Shown: positions 9,205 to 18,281, numbered from the stretch's first letter. The stretch is DNA of 64,000 nucleotides from an uncultured Roseibium sp. (GCF_963669205.1 NZ_OY769915.1:4996001-5060000); one strand, 5' to 3'. Notes: generated by a model from the letters alone, not told the origin. Numbers and translations are program-made.

Positions 9205-10410
9205 CTACACCCGCTCCAGCACCAGCGCGATGCCCTGCCCCACACCCACGCACATCGTGCAGAGCGCATAAGTACCGCCGGTGCGCTGCAACTGGTAGGC
9301 CGCGTGCAGAACCAGCCGCGCCCCGGACATGCCGAGCGGATGTCCGAGCGCAATGGCTCCGCCGTTTGCATTGACATGCGCGGCATCATCCGGCAGCCCG
9401 AGCTCCCTCAAGACGGCCAGCGATTGCGATGCAAAGGCTTCGTTAAGTTCGATCACATCCATCTGTTCAAGGGTAAGACCCGCGACATCGAGCACCTTCC
9501 GGGTCGCTGGTCCCGGCCCGATCCCCATGATCCTGGGCGGCACGCCTGCTGCCGCCATCGCGACAACCCGCGCCTTCGGAACAAGCCCGTTTGTGCGTGC
9601 CGCAGCTTCGGAAGCAACAATCACCCCCGCCGACCCGTCATTGACGCCCGACGCGTTCCCGGCCGTCACGGTAAGGTCCGCCCCGTTGACGCCGCGCAAT
9701 TTCGCAAGCGCCTCGGTGCTGGTGCCCGGGCGCGGATGCTCGTCCGTATCGACAATGATCGGCTCGCCCCTGCGCTGCGGGATCGTGACGGGAACAATCT
9801 CGTCCCTGAAGACACCCGCTTTTTGAGCAGCTTCCCAGCGGCGCTGACTTTCCGCCGCAAACCGGTCCTGGTCAAGCCTCGAAATCGAAAAGTCCTCGGC
9901 GACATTATCGGCCGTTTCGGGCATGGAGTGCGTCCCGAACGCATTCTCGAACCGCTTGTTCTTGAAGCGCCAGCCGATGGTCGTGTCATACATTTCCGCA
10001 TTGCGCGAATAGGCCGTTCCCGCCTTGGCAACGACAAAGGGCGCGCGGCTCATGCTCTCCACACCGCCGGCGAGCATCAGGTTGGCATCGCCTGCACGGA
10101 TCGTGCGGGCAGCCAGCCCGATCGCGTCCATGCCGGACCCGCACAACCGATTGACGGTCGTGCCGGGAACAGAGACGGGCAATCCTGACAGAAGCACGGC
10201 CATGCGCGCCACGTTCCGGTTGTCTTCGCCCGCCTGGTTGGCGCAGCCAAGGATGACGTCATCGACCGCGCCCCAGTCCACATCCGGATTGCGCTCTTTC
10301 AGGGCGGCAAGGGGAATCGCGGCCAGTTCATCTGCGCGCACCGATGACAGGGCGCCGCCATAGCGCCCGATCGGGGTACGGACTGCATCGCAGACATAGG
10401 CTTCCGGCAT
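9205..10410 (-). CDS. pcaF: 3-oxoadipyl-CoA / 3-oxo-5,6-dehydrosuberyl-CoA thiolase (PcaF/PaaJ type)
   Basis: A 401-residue thiolase of the beta-ketoadipyl-CoA type, which releases acetyl-CoA in the last steps of phenylacetate or beta-ketoadipate catabolism. Visible motifs are the nucleophile Cys in NRLCGSGMDAIG, the NGGAIALGHPLGMSGAR loop with its catalytic His, and the C-terminal CTMCVGVGQG Cys. I place the start at MPEAYVCDAV, which matches family N-termini. It is the promoter-proximal gene of the paa operon. paaK, paaG and paaH are not in the window, so CoA ligation and beta-oxidation steps must be encoded elsewhere. Confidence 0.9.
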   Translation of the reverse strand: MPEAYVCDAVRTPIGRYGGALSSVRADELAAIPLAALKERNPDVDWGAVDDVILGCANQAGEDNRNVARMAVLLSGLPVSVPGTTVNRLCGSGMDAIGLAARTIRAGDANLMLAGGVESMSRAPFVVAKAGTAYSRNAEMYDTTIGWRFKNKRFENAFGTHSMPETADNVAEDFSISRLDQDRFAAESQRRWEAAQKAGVFRDEIVPVTIPQRRGEPIIVDTDEHPRPGTSTEALAKLRGVNGADLTVTAGNASGVNDGSAGVIVASEAAARTNGLVPKARVVAMAAAGVPPRIMGIGPGPATRKVLDVAGLTLEQMDVIELNEAFASQSLAVLRELGLPDDAAHVNANGGAIALGHPLGMSGARLVLHAAYQLQRTGGTYALCTMCVGVGQGIALVLERV

Positions 10411-10452
10411 TGCTCTCTCCCGCAGCAAACTCGCGGCCAACCCTTATTCGTC

Positions 10453-10473
10453 GACCGTACGGTCAGCGTTATA
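10453..10473 (-). promoter_or_regulatory. Putative paa operon promoter with a 12-bp palindromic operator
   Basis: GACCGTACGGTC at 10453-10464 is a perfect 12-bp palindrome. Directly upstream on the minus strand is TATAAC (10468-10473), a reasonable -10 element. The palindrome would then lie around the transcription start, a classic repressor position, 43 bases before the thiolase start codon. The motif style resembles TetR-family (PaaR-like) operators. The local regulator is PaaX (GntR-like), so which protein binds here is open. Confidence 0.5.
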
Positions 10474-10502
10474 GCATCAAAACATCACACTTGAAACCCT
10501 AA

Positions 10503-10528
10503 ATCAAAGGAATGTGTGATCCTTTGAT
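10503..10528 (-). promoter_or_regulatory. Inverted repeat between paaX and the paa operon
   Basis: Perfect 9-bp arms ATCAAAGGA / TCCTTTGAT are separated by 8 bases. The spacer carries TGTGTGA, matching ATCACAC about 30 bases away in inverted orientation. It lies 27 bases beyond the paaX stop and about 95 bases upstream of the thiolase start. It could be a PaaX operator or a weak terminator for paaX, since the T-tract after the stem is poor. Confidence 0.5.
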
Positions 10529-10554
10529 ACGGAAGCGCCGGAAAGCAGGCGCAT

Positions 10555-11430
10555 TCAGCCGGCGAACGAGAGCGCCTCGCGTCCCAGCCTGTCCAGCCGC
10601 AGCTCCGTTACCTCCGTCGCAGACGGCAGCAAGCCGCGGGAATCGCTGAAGGATCCCCCGATGAACGCATCCGCGGCAGCGGCGAGCGCCAGGTAGACAC
10701 TCACGAATAGCCGCCGCGCGTCGGGTGCCGGCCAGTCTTCGGGCCAGGCTTCGCGCGGCAGTCGCGGATCTTTCAGCGCTGCCAGCCGATAGTGATGGAT
10801 GAGTGACAACCGCAGGCCCAATGCGTTCTTGCCGTCAACGTTATGCAAACCCCGCTCATGCAGAAGTCTTCCAAGCGCACCATAGCGCTCCAGAAACCAC
10901 CGGTACCTCTCGCTGACGACTTCCAGATCCCACAGATCGGCAGAAAGGTCTGGCCAGTCTTTCCGTTCACCGACCGCCTCGCCGGAGACAACAGCGCCGG
11001 AAGGCCGAACGATATCGGAGCGATTGGGGGCGAGAGCGACCCCACTCCCCATCGAGACCCAGCCGTCCGGAAGGGCTTCACGGGTCTTCAAGGCGAGCAG
11101 CCAGCCTTGCGCCACGGGCGGGGGCGCATAGAGCACCCTGGACGCCGACCTGAATTCTTCTTGCGCCTGTTCCGTCAGCCTGTAGAAACTCCGGCGCCCG
11201 ATCCGCTCGCCCAGCAGCTTGCCGGCCGCGACAAGTCTTGACACCGCAGTTCTGACCAGACTTTCGCTGATCCCCTGCTCCGCACAACAACTGACAAGAT
11301 CTCCCATCCACAAAGTCCCGCCCCTTGGTTCGATCGCGTCGCCATAAAGCGTGACGATAAAAGCGGGTGCCCGCGGGACATATTCGCCGCGTGGTGGCTG
11401 AAGGAGTTGGTCGATCTGGTGTCCGGTCAT
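10555..11430 (-). CDS. paaX: Phenylacetate operon repressor PaaX
   Basis: A 291-residue PaaX, a phenylacetyl-CoA-responsive repressor. The N-terminal winged helix includes SLVRTAVSRLVAAGKL and RSFYRLTEQ (about 55-95). The central and C-terminal parts show PaaX features such as the LRLSLIHHYRLAALKDPRLP segment and the DWPA/ARRLF motif near residue 235. It is transcribed in the same direction as, and upstream of, the operon it should control, with a 145-base gap holding two palindromes. Confidence 0.93.
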   Translation of the reverse strand: MTGHQIDQLLQPPRGEYVPRAPAFIVTLYGDAIEPRGGTLWMGDLVSCCAEQGISESLVRTAVSRLVAAGKLLGERIGRRSFYRLTEQAQEEFRSASRVLYAPPPVAQGWLLALKTREALPDGWVSMGSGVALAPNRSDIVRPSGAVVSGEAVGERKDWPDLSADLWDLEVVSERYRWFLERYGALGRLLHERGLHNVDGKNALGLRLSLIHHYRLAALKDPRLPREAWPEDWPAPDARRLFVSVYLALAAAADAFIGGSFSDSRGLLPSATEVTELRLDRLGREALSFAG

Positions 11431-11653
11431 GCAGGTCTCATGTGCAACATCCGGAAATCATAGCACGAATTTCCTGCAACTTAGAGAATTTTGTAATGTC
11501 TAAAGCCGCATTTCACATGCATGCAGGGCGATCCGTATTATCGCGGCTTGTGCGCCGATGACGGGGTGGTCCCTCTGCATGCCGCTCCCGATTGACTTTG
11601 CCTGCAAACTGCGAAATCAGTCGTCAAGACACACTCGGAGCGGAGCCACTGCC

Positions 11654-12490
11654 TTGAAGATCGTTCACATCTCGGACACGCACATTCAGGATGATCCCAT
11701 CATGGGGTCGATCCCGGCAGACAACTTTCGGGCCTGCGCCGGGCACGTCAAGGAACACTGTTCCGATGCGGACATGGTTGTCATTTCAGGCGATCTCGCA
11801 CACCACGGCACAGACGCCAATTATGCATTTCTGAACGCTCTCTTGAACGAAACCAATCTGATTTCGATGAACCCGCGCCTGATGATCGGCAATCACGACG
11901 ACCGGACGGCCTTTCGCGCCGCATTCCCGCAGGCGCCCGTCGACGAAAACGGCTTTGTCCAGTGGGTCGAGGAAACCCCGTGCGGGCACTTCCTGTTTCT
12001 GGACACCAACGAGCCCGGAACCCACGCGGGTCACTATTGCGCCAAACGGCAGTCCTGGCTGCGCGCCGCGCTCGACGATGTCGTGCGCCGGAACTCAAAC
12101 GCCTATCTCTTCCTGCATCACAATCCGATGACCGTCCATGTTGCCAACGCGGACCAGATCGGCATCGTCCAGGTGGATGCATTCCAGGACATTCTGGAAG
12201 ACTACGGAACCGTTATCCGGCATATCTTTTTCGGCCATTGCCATTTCAGCCTGTCCGGGTCCGTCTGCGGTATTCCGCTTTCCGCCCCGCGTTCGACGAG
12301 CCATCCGAACTGGCCGGACTTTTCCGGCAACAAGGACCGCGTCGGCTACGGCGGCATGGCCCAGAACTACAATGTCGCGTTTCTGGACGCCCGAAGCACC
12401 GTCATTCATTCCATGGATTTTCTCGATGAGCGCATCGCGACCTGGGTCGAGACCGAGGCAGACGGCTGGCTGTCGGAAGACAACATCTGA
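11654..12490 (+). CDS. Calcineurin-like metallophosphoesterase (3',5'-cAMP phosphodiesterase type)
   Basis: A cytoplasmic metallophosphoesterase of about 278 residues. All dimetal motifs are visible: D-x-H in IVHISDTHIQDD, GDLAHHG, GNHDDR, HHNPM and the closing GHCHFS. The class III/CpdA-like family hydrolyses cyclic nucleotides or glycerophosphodiesters; the substrate here is unknown. I start at the TTG of LKIVHISDTH because family members begin at that strand; ATG codons upstream (11558, 11579) would add residues without similarity. It is flanked by the paa regulator and the oxidoreductase operon but belongs to neither strand group. Confidence 0.8.
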   Translation: MKIVHISDTHIQDDPIMGSIPADNFRACAGHVKEHCSDADMVVISGDLAHHGTDANYAFLNALLNETNLISMNPRLMIGNHDDRTAFRAAFPQAPVDENGFVQWVEETPCGHFLFLDTNEPGTHAGHYCAKRQSWLRAALDDVVRRNSNAYLFLHHNPMTVHVANADQIGIVQVDAFQDILEDYGTVIRHIFFGHCHFSLSGSVCGIPLSAPRSTSHPNWPDFSGNKDRVGYGGMAQNYNVAFLDARSTVIHSMDFLDERIATWVETEADGWLSEDNI

Positions 12491-12612
12491 GATCGCTGAG
12501 GGATGAGCGCGTGCCGCTGTTGGCGGCTTGGAAGGTACAATAGATCAACGCGATCAAAATCGGTCCAATGCGCCCAGCGCCGAGTCAAACCACGGAACTT
12601 GGTCCCGAATTT

Positions 12613-12741
12613 GTCATCCCGGTTTGCCGCGCAAGCGGCAAGACCGGGACCCAGTACCCGATGCGGCCAGATATTGAAAGAAGACTGTGAAACAAGAGAT
12701 CACTGGTTTCCGGCCTTCCGCTGCGCTCCAGCCGGAATGAC
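12613..12741. repeat. Intergenic palindromic repeat element (GTCATCCCGG-type)
   Basis: The unit is bounded by GTCATCCCGG at 12613 and its near inverse CCGGAATGAC ending at 12741. Inside are the nested inverted sequence TTGCCGCGCAAGCGGCAA and GACCGGGACCCAGT. These features match the short dispersed palindromic repeats common between genes in Rhizobiales. Confirmation needs a genome-wide copy count. Confidence 0.6.
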
Positions 12742-12823
12742 AAGAGTATCGAAAGGAAACTGCCTTTGGAGGGGCAATCGGTCGTATACGGGTCAACGGT
12801 GGATCGCGCCCCTGGTGCGGTGA

Positions 12824-12871
12824 ATCTGAAGTTCGCACCGAGCAGGCTGCACAATGAGACGAACTTCAGAT
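12824..12871. repeat. Long inverted repeat downstream of the oxidoreductase operon
   Basis: Twelve-base perfect arms ATCTGAAGTTCG (12824-12835) and CGAACTTCAGAT (12860-12871) enclose 24 bases. It ends 8 bases before the stop codon of the minus-strand TPP subunit gene, so it could form a 3' hairpin. There is no T-tract. Confidence 0.5.
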
Positions 12872-12879
12872 CCGGGTGA

Positions 12880-13929
12880 CTAGCGCAGTCCCTCGTTGAT
12901 GCTCTTCAGCACACGGCTTCCCGGGCAGAGTTCGTCCTTGCCCATGCTGTTGAGCGGCTGGCTGGCAAGTTCCAGCGTATGATTGAGATCCTGTGACGTC
13001 GGATCGAGGTAGAGGAGCCCCGTCAGCACCTTTCCATTGCGATCCGCCGCCTGGAGCGCCATGAGAGCGTCTTCGCGGCTGTCGGCCTTGTAGTCCTTGC
13101 TGGCCTTGTGAAGATTGATGTTCGAGCCGTCATGCAACGTGACCGTCTGGGTTGATCCTTCCTTGTACTGCGTGCGGATTTCCTCGCGCATCGGCACGAA
13201 GTCGACGGGCATGGCCTCAAGGTTCTCACGCGTGGCCGCGTAGCTTTTTGTCGACCCCGCATTGTTGGCAAAGGTCACGCAGGGCGACACGATGTCGATA
13301 AAGGCAAAGCCCCGATGCGCCATGGCCGCACGGATCAACGGCTCCAGCTGCTCCTTGTCGCCGGAGAAGCTGCGCGCAACGAAGCTTGCCCCCTGAAGCA
13401 CCGCAAGGCTTGCAAGGTCAATGCCCTCGAACGGGTTCTGCGTTCCGTATTTGCCGACAGACCCCAGATCGGCGGTCGCGCTGTCCTGGCCCTTGGTCAG
13501 GCCGTAGCAGCCGTTGTTGGCAACGATGTAGGTCATGTTGACGTTTCGCCGGATCAGGTGAACGAACTGGCCCATCCCGATGGAAGCGGTGTCGCCGTCA
13601 CCGGAAACACCCAGATAGATGAGATCCCGATTGGCAACGCTCGCCCCGGTCGCAACGGACGGCATCCGTCCATGCACCGAATTGAAGCCGTGGCTTCGCC
13701 CGAGAAAATAGGTCGGCATCTTCGACGAACAGCCGATGCCCGACAGCTTGGCGATGCGGTGCGGCGGAATGGAAGACAGGAAACAGGCATTGCGGATCGC
13801 GGCGGAAATACTGTCGTGCCCGCAGCCCGCGCAAAGCGTCGAAATCGATCCGTCATAATCGGCAACCGTGTAGCCGAGCGCATTTTTCGGCAACTTCGGG
13901 TGCTGGAATTTCGGCTTGTAATAGGACAT
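12880..13929 (-). CDS. 2-oxoacid:acceptor oxidoreductase, TPP-binding beta subunit
   Basis: A 349-residue beta subunit that binds thiamine diphosphate for CoA-dependent oxidative decarboxylation of a 2-oxoacid. The CAGCGH segment near the N-terminus, SGIGCSSKMPTYF, and the TPP signature GDGD followed by NNGCYGLTKGQ are all present. The ATG overlaps the last base of the alpha-subunit stop codon. Length and subunit split fit KorB-type (2-oxoglutarate) enzymes, but specificity cannot be read from sequence; phenylpyruvate or indolepyruvate are alternatives. Confidence 0.88.
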   Translation of the reverse strand: MSYYKPKFQHPKLPKNALGYTVADYDGSISTLCAGCGHDSISAAIRNACFLSSIPPHRIAKLSGIGCSSKMPTYFLGRSHGFNSVHGRMPSVATGASVANRDLIYLGVSGDGDTASIGMGQFVHLIRRNVNMTYIVANNGCYGLTKGQDSATADLGSVGKYGTQNPFEGIDLASLAVLQGASFVARSFSGDKEQLEPLIRAAMAHRGFAFIDIVSPCVTFANNAGSTKSYAATRENLEAMPVDFVPMREEIRTQYKEGSTQTVTLHDGSNINLHKASKDYKADSREDALMALQAADRNGKVLTGLLYLDPTSQDLNHTLELASQPLNSMGKDELCPGSRVLKSINEGLR

Positions 13930-15809
13930 CAGGCAGTCTCCGGATGCAGCTTGACGACATCAGCGCTGGTGGCATTGAGCGCCCGCCGGATTTGCCGGGC
14001 GATGGTACGTGCAGTGATCGGCGTACCGGAATAGTTCAGGACAGAGGTCAGTTTGTCCGGCGCGATATGACATTCGTTCATGATCAACTGACGCATCTGC
14101 CCATCGCGGTTCTGTTCGATCACGAAGACGATGTCATGCTCGTGCACGAAGGCGTCGAGGCTTTCATGGAAGGGAAAGGCCCGGATGCGCATCACGTCGA
14201 TCGGGTAACCTTCCGCGGCCAGGATCTCGACCGCCTCATAGGAGGGCGACGCGGAGGTTCCGAAAAACAGCGCACCGAGCTTCTGCTTGGTTTTCGGTTT
14301 CTTGACCGGGATCGGGTCGTGCACCTTTGGAACCGGAACATAGGATTTTGCCGTTTCGAACTTGCGCAGCAGCCGGTCGACATTTTCGACGTAATCATCG
14401 CCCTTCTCGGAATAGACCGCCATATCGTTCTTTGACGACCCCCGCGTGAAGAACGCGCCCTTGTCGGGATGCGTCCCCGGCAGGGTGCGGTAGCAGATCC
14501 CGTCGCCGTCGACATCGACGTAGCGCCCCCACGTTTCCGCTTCGTCCAGCGCGTTCCTGTCCAGGACCTTGCCCCGGTTCATCTCGTAGTCGTCGTCCCA
14601 CTCCAGTGGCGGCGACATCCAGTCGTTCATGCCAAGATCAAGATCAGACATCATGATCACCGGGGTCTGAAGCTGCTCCGCCAGGTCGAAGGCCTGCACG
14701 GTCATGTCGAAACACTCCCTCGGTGTGGCCGGGAACAGCAGGACATGCTTGGTATCGCCGTGGGAGGCGTAGGCGGCCGCAAGGATGTCCGACTGCTGGC
14801 TCCGGGTCGGCATCCCCGTGGACGGTCCCGATCTTTGAACGTCGATCAACACGACCGGGACTTCGGCGAAATAGGCCAGCCCCAGGAACTCGCTCATCAG
14901 TGAAAGTCCGGGGCCGGATGTGGCCGTGAAGGCCCGGGCGCCGTTCCAGCTGGCCCCGACCACGATCCCCATGGCCGCCAGTTCATCCTCGGCCTGCAGG
15001 ATCGCGAAATTCCGCTTGCCGGTTCCGGCATCGATCCGCATCCTTTCCGCATATTTGGAAAAGGCATCGACCACCGAGGTCGACGGCGTGATCGGGTACC
15101 AGGCCGCAACAGTCGCGCCGCCATAGATCGCCCCGAGAGCGGCGGCCGTGTTGCCGTTCATCAGGATATGCTGGCTCTCGCGGATATGCGGTGCGTCGAT
15201 AACGCTTGGGTCCAGACGGATCGGCAAGGGACAGGAAAAATTATCCTGGGCGAACTGATACCCCATTTCGAGCGCGTGCACGTTGGGCGAGATCAGTTTC
15301 TCCTTGCCTTTGAACTGGTCGTTCAGAAGGTCCTTCAGGATCGAAAAGTCGATATCGAGCAGCGCGGCCATGGCCCCTACATAGACAACGTTCTTCAACA
15401 GCTGCTGCAGGCGCGCGACCTTGAACTCGCGCATGCACATTTCCGTCAAAGGGATACCGAAATAGCTGATGTCGTCGCGCTTCAGATGCGGCGCCAGCGG
15501 GCGGGTGGAATCATAGACGAAATAGCCGCCAGGCCCGACGCTGGCGACATCGTCTTCCATGGTCTGCGGATTGACGCACAGCATGAGGTCCACGCCGCCC
15601 CGCCGGCCGAGATAGCCCTTGGCGCTGACCCGGACCTCATACCAGGTCGGCAGACCCTGGATGTTCGACGGAAAGATGTTGCGCGGGCTGACCGGCACAC
15701 CCATCCGGAAGATCGCCTTTGCAAAGAGATGGTTGGCCGACGCAGACCCGGTCCCGTTCACATTGGCGAACTTGACCACGAAATCATTGACGCCCTTGAG
15801 CTGTTTCAT
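13929..15809 (-). CDS. 2-oxoacid:acceptor oxidoreductase, fused gamma-alpha subunit
   Basis: A 626-residue subunit. Residues 1 to about 190 form the gamma domain (VKFANVNGTGSASAN, YEVRVSAKGYLGRRGGVD). The rest is the alpha pyrimidine-binding domain with AWYPITPSTSVVDAF, ATSGPGLSLMSEF and MPTRSQQSDI, followed by the C-terminal domain. The start at MKQLKGVNDF overlaps the upstream gene by 4 bases and gives the standard family N-terminus. Together with the beta subunit it makes the catalytic core. It carries no ferredoxin-type cluster; those are in the adjacent FAD protein. Confidence 0.9.
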   Translation of the reverse strand: MKQLKGVNDFVVKFANVNGTGSASANHLFAKAIFRMGVPVSPRNIFPSNIQGLPTWYEVRVSAKGYLGRRGGVDLMLCVNPQTMEDDVASVGPGGYFVYDSTRPLAPHLKRDDISYFGIPLTEMCMREFKVARLQQLLKNVVYVGAMAALLDIDFSILKDLLNDQFKGKEKLISPNVHALEMGYQFAQDNFSCPLPIRLDPSVIDAPHIRESQHILMNGNTAAALGAIYGGATVAAWYPITPSTSVVDAFSKYAERMRIDAGTGKRNFAILQAEDELAAMGIVVGASWNGARAFTATSGPGLSLMSEFLGLAYFAEVPVVLIDVQRSGPSTGMPTRSQQSDILAAAYASHGDTKHVLLFPATPRECFDMTVQAFDLAEQLQTPVIMMSDLDLGMNDWMSPPLEWDDDYEMNRGKVLDRNALDEAETWGRYVDVDGDGICYRTLPGTHPDKGAFFTRGSSKNDMAVYSEKGDDYVENVDRLLRKFETAKSYVPVPKVHDPIPVKKPKTKQKLGALFFGTSASPSYEAVEILAAEGYPIDVMRIRAFPFHESLDAFVHEHDIVFVIEQNRDGQMRQLIMNECHIAPDKLTSVLNYSGTPITARTIARQIRRALNATSADVVKLHPETA

Positions 15810-17617
15810 TTGACATCCACCAGGTTGGGCGTCGCCTTGGTAACATTGTAGAAGAACATCTGCATGTCCCACGCGGCGGTCGGGCACCGTTCGGCGCACA
15901 GGCCGCAATGCAGGCACACGTCCTCGTCCTTGACCATGACGCGACCGGTCGGCAGCTTTCCGGAGACATAAAGATCCTGTTCGGGATTGTCCGCCGGGAC
16001 CATGAGCTTGCCGCGCAGTTCCTTCTCCGGAGCGTTCTGGGTGAAGGTGATGCAGCTCGTCGGACAGATATCCGCGCATGCATCGCACTCGATGCAGTTG
16101 GAATCGGTGAACACCGTCTGCGCATCGCAATTGAGACAGCGCTCCGCTTCAATGAAAGCCGTTTCCGGATCGAAACCCAGCTCCACCTCGACCATGCGGT
16201 CGCTCAGGGATTTCTTGAGATCCTCCAGCGGGACGATCTTGCGCTCGTCGGTGATCGGAATGGAATCGTAGCTCCATTCGTGAATGCCCATCTTCTGTCC
16301 CACCAGGGTGACATCCGGTGGTGGCCGCTTGGAAAGATCCTTGCCCTGGCAGTAGAGATCGATGGAGACGGCCGCCTTGTGGCCATGGGCAACGGCGGTG
16401 ATGATGTTCGATGGCCCGAAGGCGGAATCGCCGCCGAAAAAGACTTCCTTGCGGGTCGACTGGAACGTCTCGTCATCATTGATGATCGGCGTACCCCAGC
16501 TGGTGAAGCGGATGCCCGTCTCCTTTTCGATCCACGGAAAGGCGTTCTCCTGGCCGATGGCGACAAGCACATCATCGCAGGGAAAGAACTCGGGTTCCTC
16601 GCCGGTCGGCACCAGTTCGCGGCGTCCGTCGCGGTGATAGACCGCTTTCACCTTGTCGAAGGTCATGCCGACAAGCTTGCCGTCCTCGACCACGAATTCA
16701 CGCGGCACATGGTTGTCGATGATGGGAATGCCCTCGTGCATGGCGTCTTCCTTTTCCCAGGGAGATGCCTTCATGTCTTCGAACGGGCTGCGGACGATCA
16801 CCTTGACGTCCTCGCCGCCAAGGCGGCGCGAGGTACGGCAGCAATCCATGGCGGTGTTGCCGCCCCCAAGCACGATCACGCGCTTGCCGATCTCCTTGAT
16901 GTGCTCGAAGGCGACGCTGGCGAGCCAGTTGATGCCGATGTGAATATTCGCATCGGCTTCCTTGCGGCCCGGAAGCTTCGGCAGATCGCGGCCCTTGGGC
17001 GCACCGGAGCCGACGAAGACCGCGTCATAGCCCTTGGTCAGCATGTCGGCCATGCTGTCGACATAGGTGTTGAACACGGTGGTGATGCCCATGTCGAGGA
17101 TATAGCCGATCTCTTCATCCAGAACGCTTTCCGGCAATCGGAACGAGGGGATCTGGCTGCGCATGAAGCCGCCGCCCTTGGCCTGCTCGTCGTAAAGATG
17201 CAGCTCGTAGCCGAGCGGGGCCAGATCGCGGGCGACGGTAAGGGATGCCGGACCCGCCCCGATCAGGGCAACCTTCTTGCCGTTGGGCGGCCCCGCCTTT
17301 GGCAGCATGTCCGCCACTTCGTCCTTGAAGTCGGCGGCGACGCGCTTCAGCCGGCAGATCGCAACGGGCTCCTCCTCGACGCGGCCGCGCCTGCAGGCCG
17401 GCTCGCACGGACGGTCGCATGTCCGGCCGAGCACGCCGGGAAACACGTTGCTTTCCCAGTTGATCAGGTAGGCATCGGTATAGCGCTGCTGCGCGATCAG
17501 GCGGATATAGGCGGGCACCGGCGTGTGCGCCGGGCAGGCATACTGGCAGTCGACGACCTTGTGAAAATATTCCGGGTTCGCCGTATCGGTGGCTCGCACG
17601 TCCTTTTCCCCTCCCAT
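15806..17617 (-). CDS. FAD/NAD(P)-binding, multi-[4Fe-4S] oxidoreductase (GltD-like) partner subunit
   Basis: A 603-residue electron-transfer protein built like glutamate synthase small subunit plus a ferredoxin tail. The N-terminal Cys-rich helical domain (CQYACPAHTPVPAY, CDRPCEPACRRG) binds Fe-S. Two Rossmann motifs follow (GAGPASLTVARDLA near 118 and VLGGGNTAMDCCR near 250). The C-terminus has two 4Fe-4S motifs, CIECDACADICP and CLHCGLCAERCP. Encoded first in a three-gene operon, it probably shuttles electrons between the 2-oxoacid oxidoreductase and NAD(P). A similar alpha-beta-gamma arrangement is known for 2-oxoglutarate:NADP oxidoreductase of aromatic-degrading Azoarcus. Confidence 0.88.
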   Translation of the reverse strand: MGGEKDVRATDTANPEYFHKVVDCQYACPAHTPVPAYIRLIAQQRYTDAYLINWESNVFPGVLGRTCDRPCEPACRRGRVEEEPVAICRLKRVAADFKDEVADMLPKAGPPNGKKVALIGAGPASLTVARDLAPLGYELHLYDEQAKGGGFMRSQIPSFRLPESVLDEEIGYILDMGITTVFNTYVDSMADMLTKGYDAVFVGSGAPKGRDLPKLPGRKEADANIHIGINWLASVAFEHIKEIGKRVIVLGGGNTAMDCCRTSRRLGGEDVKVIVRSPFEDMKASPWEKEDAMHEGIPIIDNHVPREFVVEDGKLVGMTFDKVKAVYHRDGRRELVPTGEEPEFFPCDDVLVAIGQENAFPWIEKETGIRFTSWGTPIINDDETFQSTRKEVFFGGDSAFGPSNIITAVAHGHKAAVSIDLYCQGKDLSKRPPPDVTLVGQKMGIHEWSYDSIPITDERKIVPLEDLKKSLSDRMVEVELGFDPETAFIEAERCLNCDAQTVFTDSNCIECDACADICPTSCITFTQNAPEKELRGKLMVPADNPEQDLYVSGKLPTGRVMVKDEDVCLHCGLCAERCPTAAWDMQMFFYNVTKATPNLVDVK

Positions 17618-17821
17618 GAGTCCAAGACATCTGGCTGCTTCAAATTAAAGCGTGCCGTAATCACCTGTGTAAAGAGTACACCATCCAATCCGAGAAGATA
17701 TTTGACTTTCGAATACTTGTTTGAGGGCTTTCGAGTTCACGGAAACAACGGTGTCAGACGCGCAAAAGCGCCCGCTTCAATTCATTGCGAGCACATCGGC
17801 CTCGGCAGCCTACACCTGGCA

Positions 17822-18208
17822 TCACGAAGCCGGGCAACGTTTCAGGGGGCCGTTGTGATAGGGAAAATCCCAGCGCAGCGTCAGCTCGTCACCGGCCAGC
17901 CGCAACCCGAGGAAATACCCTCGCACACTGTCCTCGCCGCATTGTGCCGTTGCCGCCGTGAAAGCGCCGTTATCACCAGTCTCGACCGGCCCCCAGTCGA
18001 GCCTGCACCAGAGCTGCCCCTGTTTCATCCAGAGCCGTCCGATCTCGAACGGCGCGCCCAGAACCGTGCCGCCGGGTTTGATCGGCGCGCGGGCGCACTG
18101 TTCTGCCGTCCCCCACGTGCCGAGGAATCGATGATGTTCATTCGCCCCGGCGGGACCTGCGAACAACAGGGCAAGGAGGAAAAGCGCACGCGACAGATGT
18201 GTTTCCAT
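17822..18208 (-). CDS. Small secreted protein of unknown function
   Basis: A 128-residue product starting METHLSRALFLLALLFAG with a clean signal peptide (cleavage likely after GPAGA). The mature part has four Cys (AEQCAR, LWCRLDW, AQCGED, KRCPAS), suggesting disulfides, and a beta-rich pattern. I do not recognise the family. It lies downstream of the MBL hydrolase gene on the same strand with a 73-base gap and may be cotranscribed. The longer upstream frame has no supporting start. Confidence 0.6.
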   Translation of the reverse strand: METHLSRALFLLALLFAGPAGANEHHRFLGTWGTAEQCARAPIKPGGTVLGAPFEIGRLWMKQGQLWCRLDWGPVETGDNGAFTAATAQCGEDSVRGYFLGLRLAGDELTLRWDFPYHNGPLKRCPAS

Positions 18209-18281
18209 CCCGCAAACATGCGCCAGATCAGAAAGCACGGAAAGACGGTCATCGATCACGGCACTGCAATCCGGCGTGATT

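Larger units (their letters stand above)
12491..12879. other. Intergenic region holding repeat structures
   Basis: This 389-base gap between convergent genes has no credible gene. It holds a palindromic repeat element (12613-12741) and a long inverted repeat (12824-12871), described separately. Short open frames across it lack ribosome sites and recognisable protein sequence. Confidence 0.6.

Noticed and set aside
10535..10552. GCGCC/GGCGC hairpin at the end of paaX as a terminator
   Set aside because: Only five base pairs and no T-tract; too weak to annotate.
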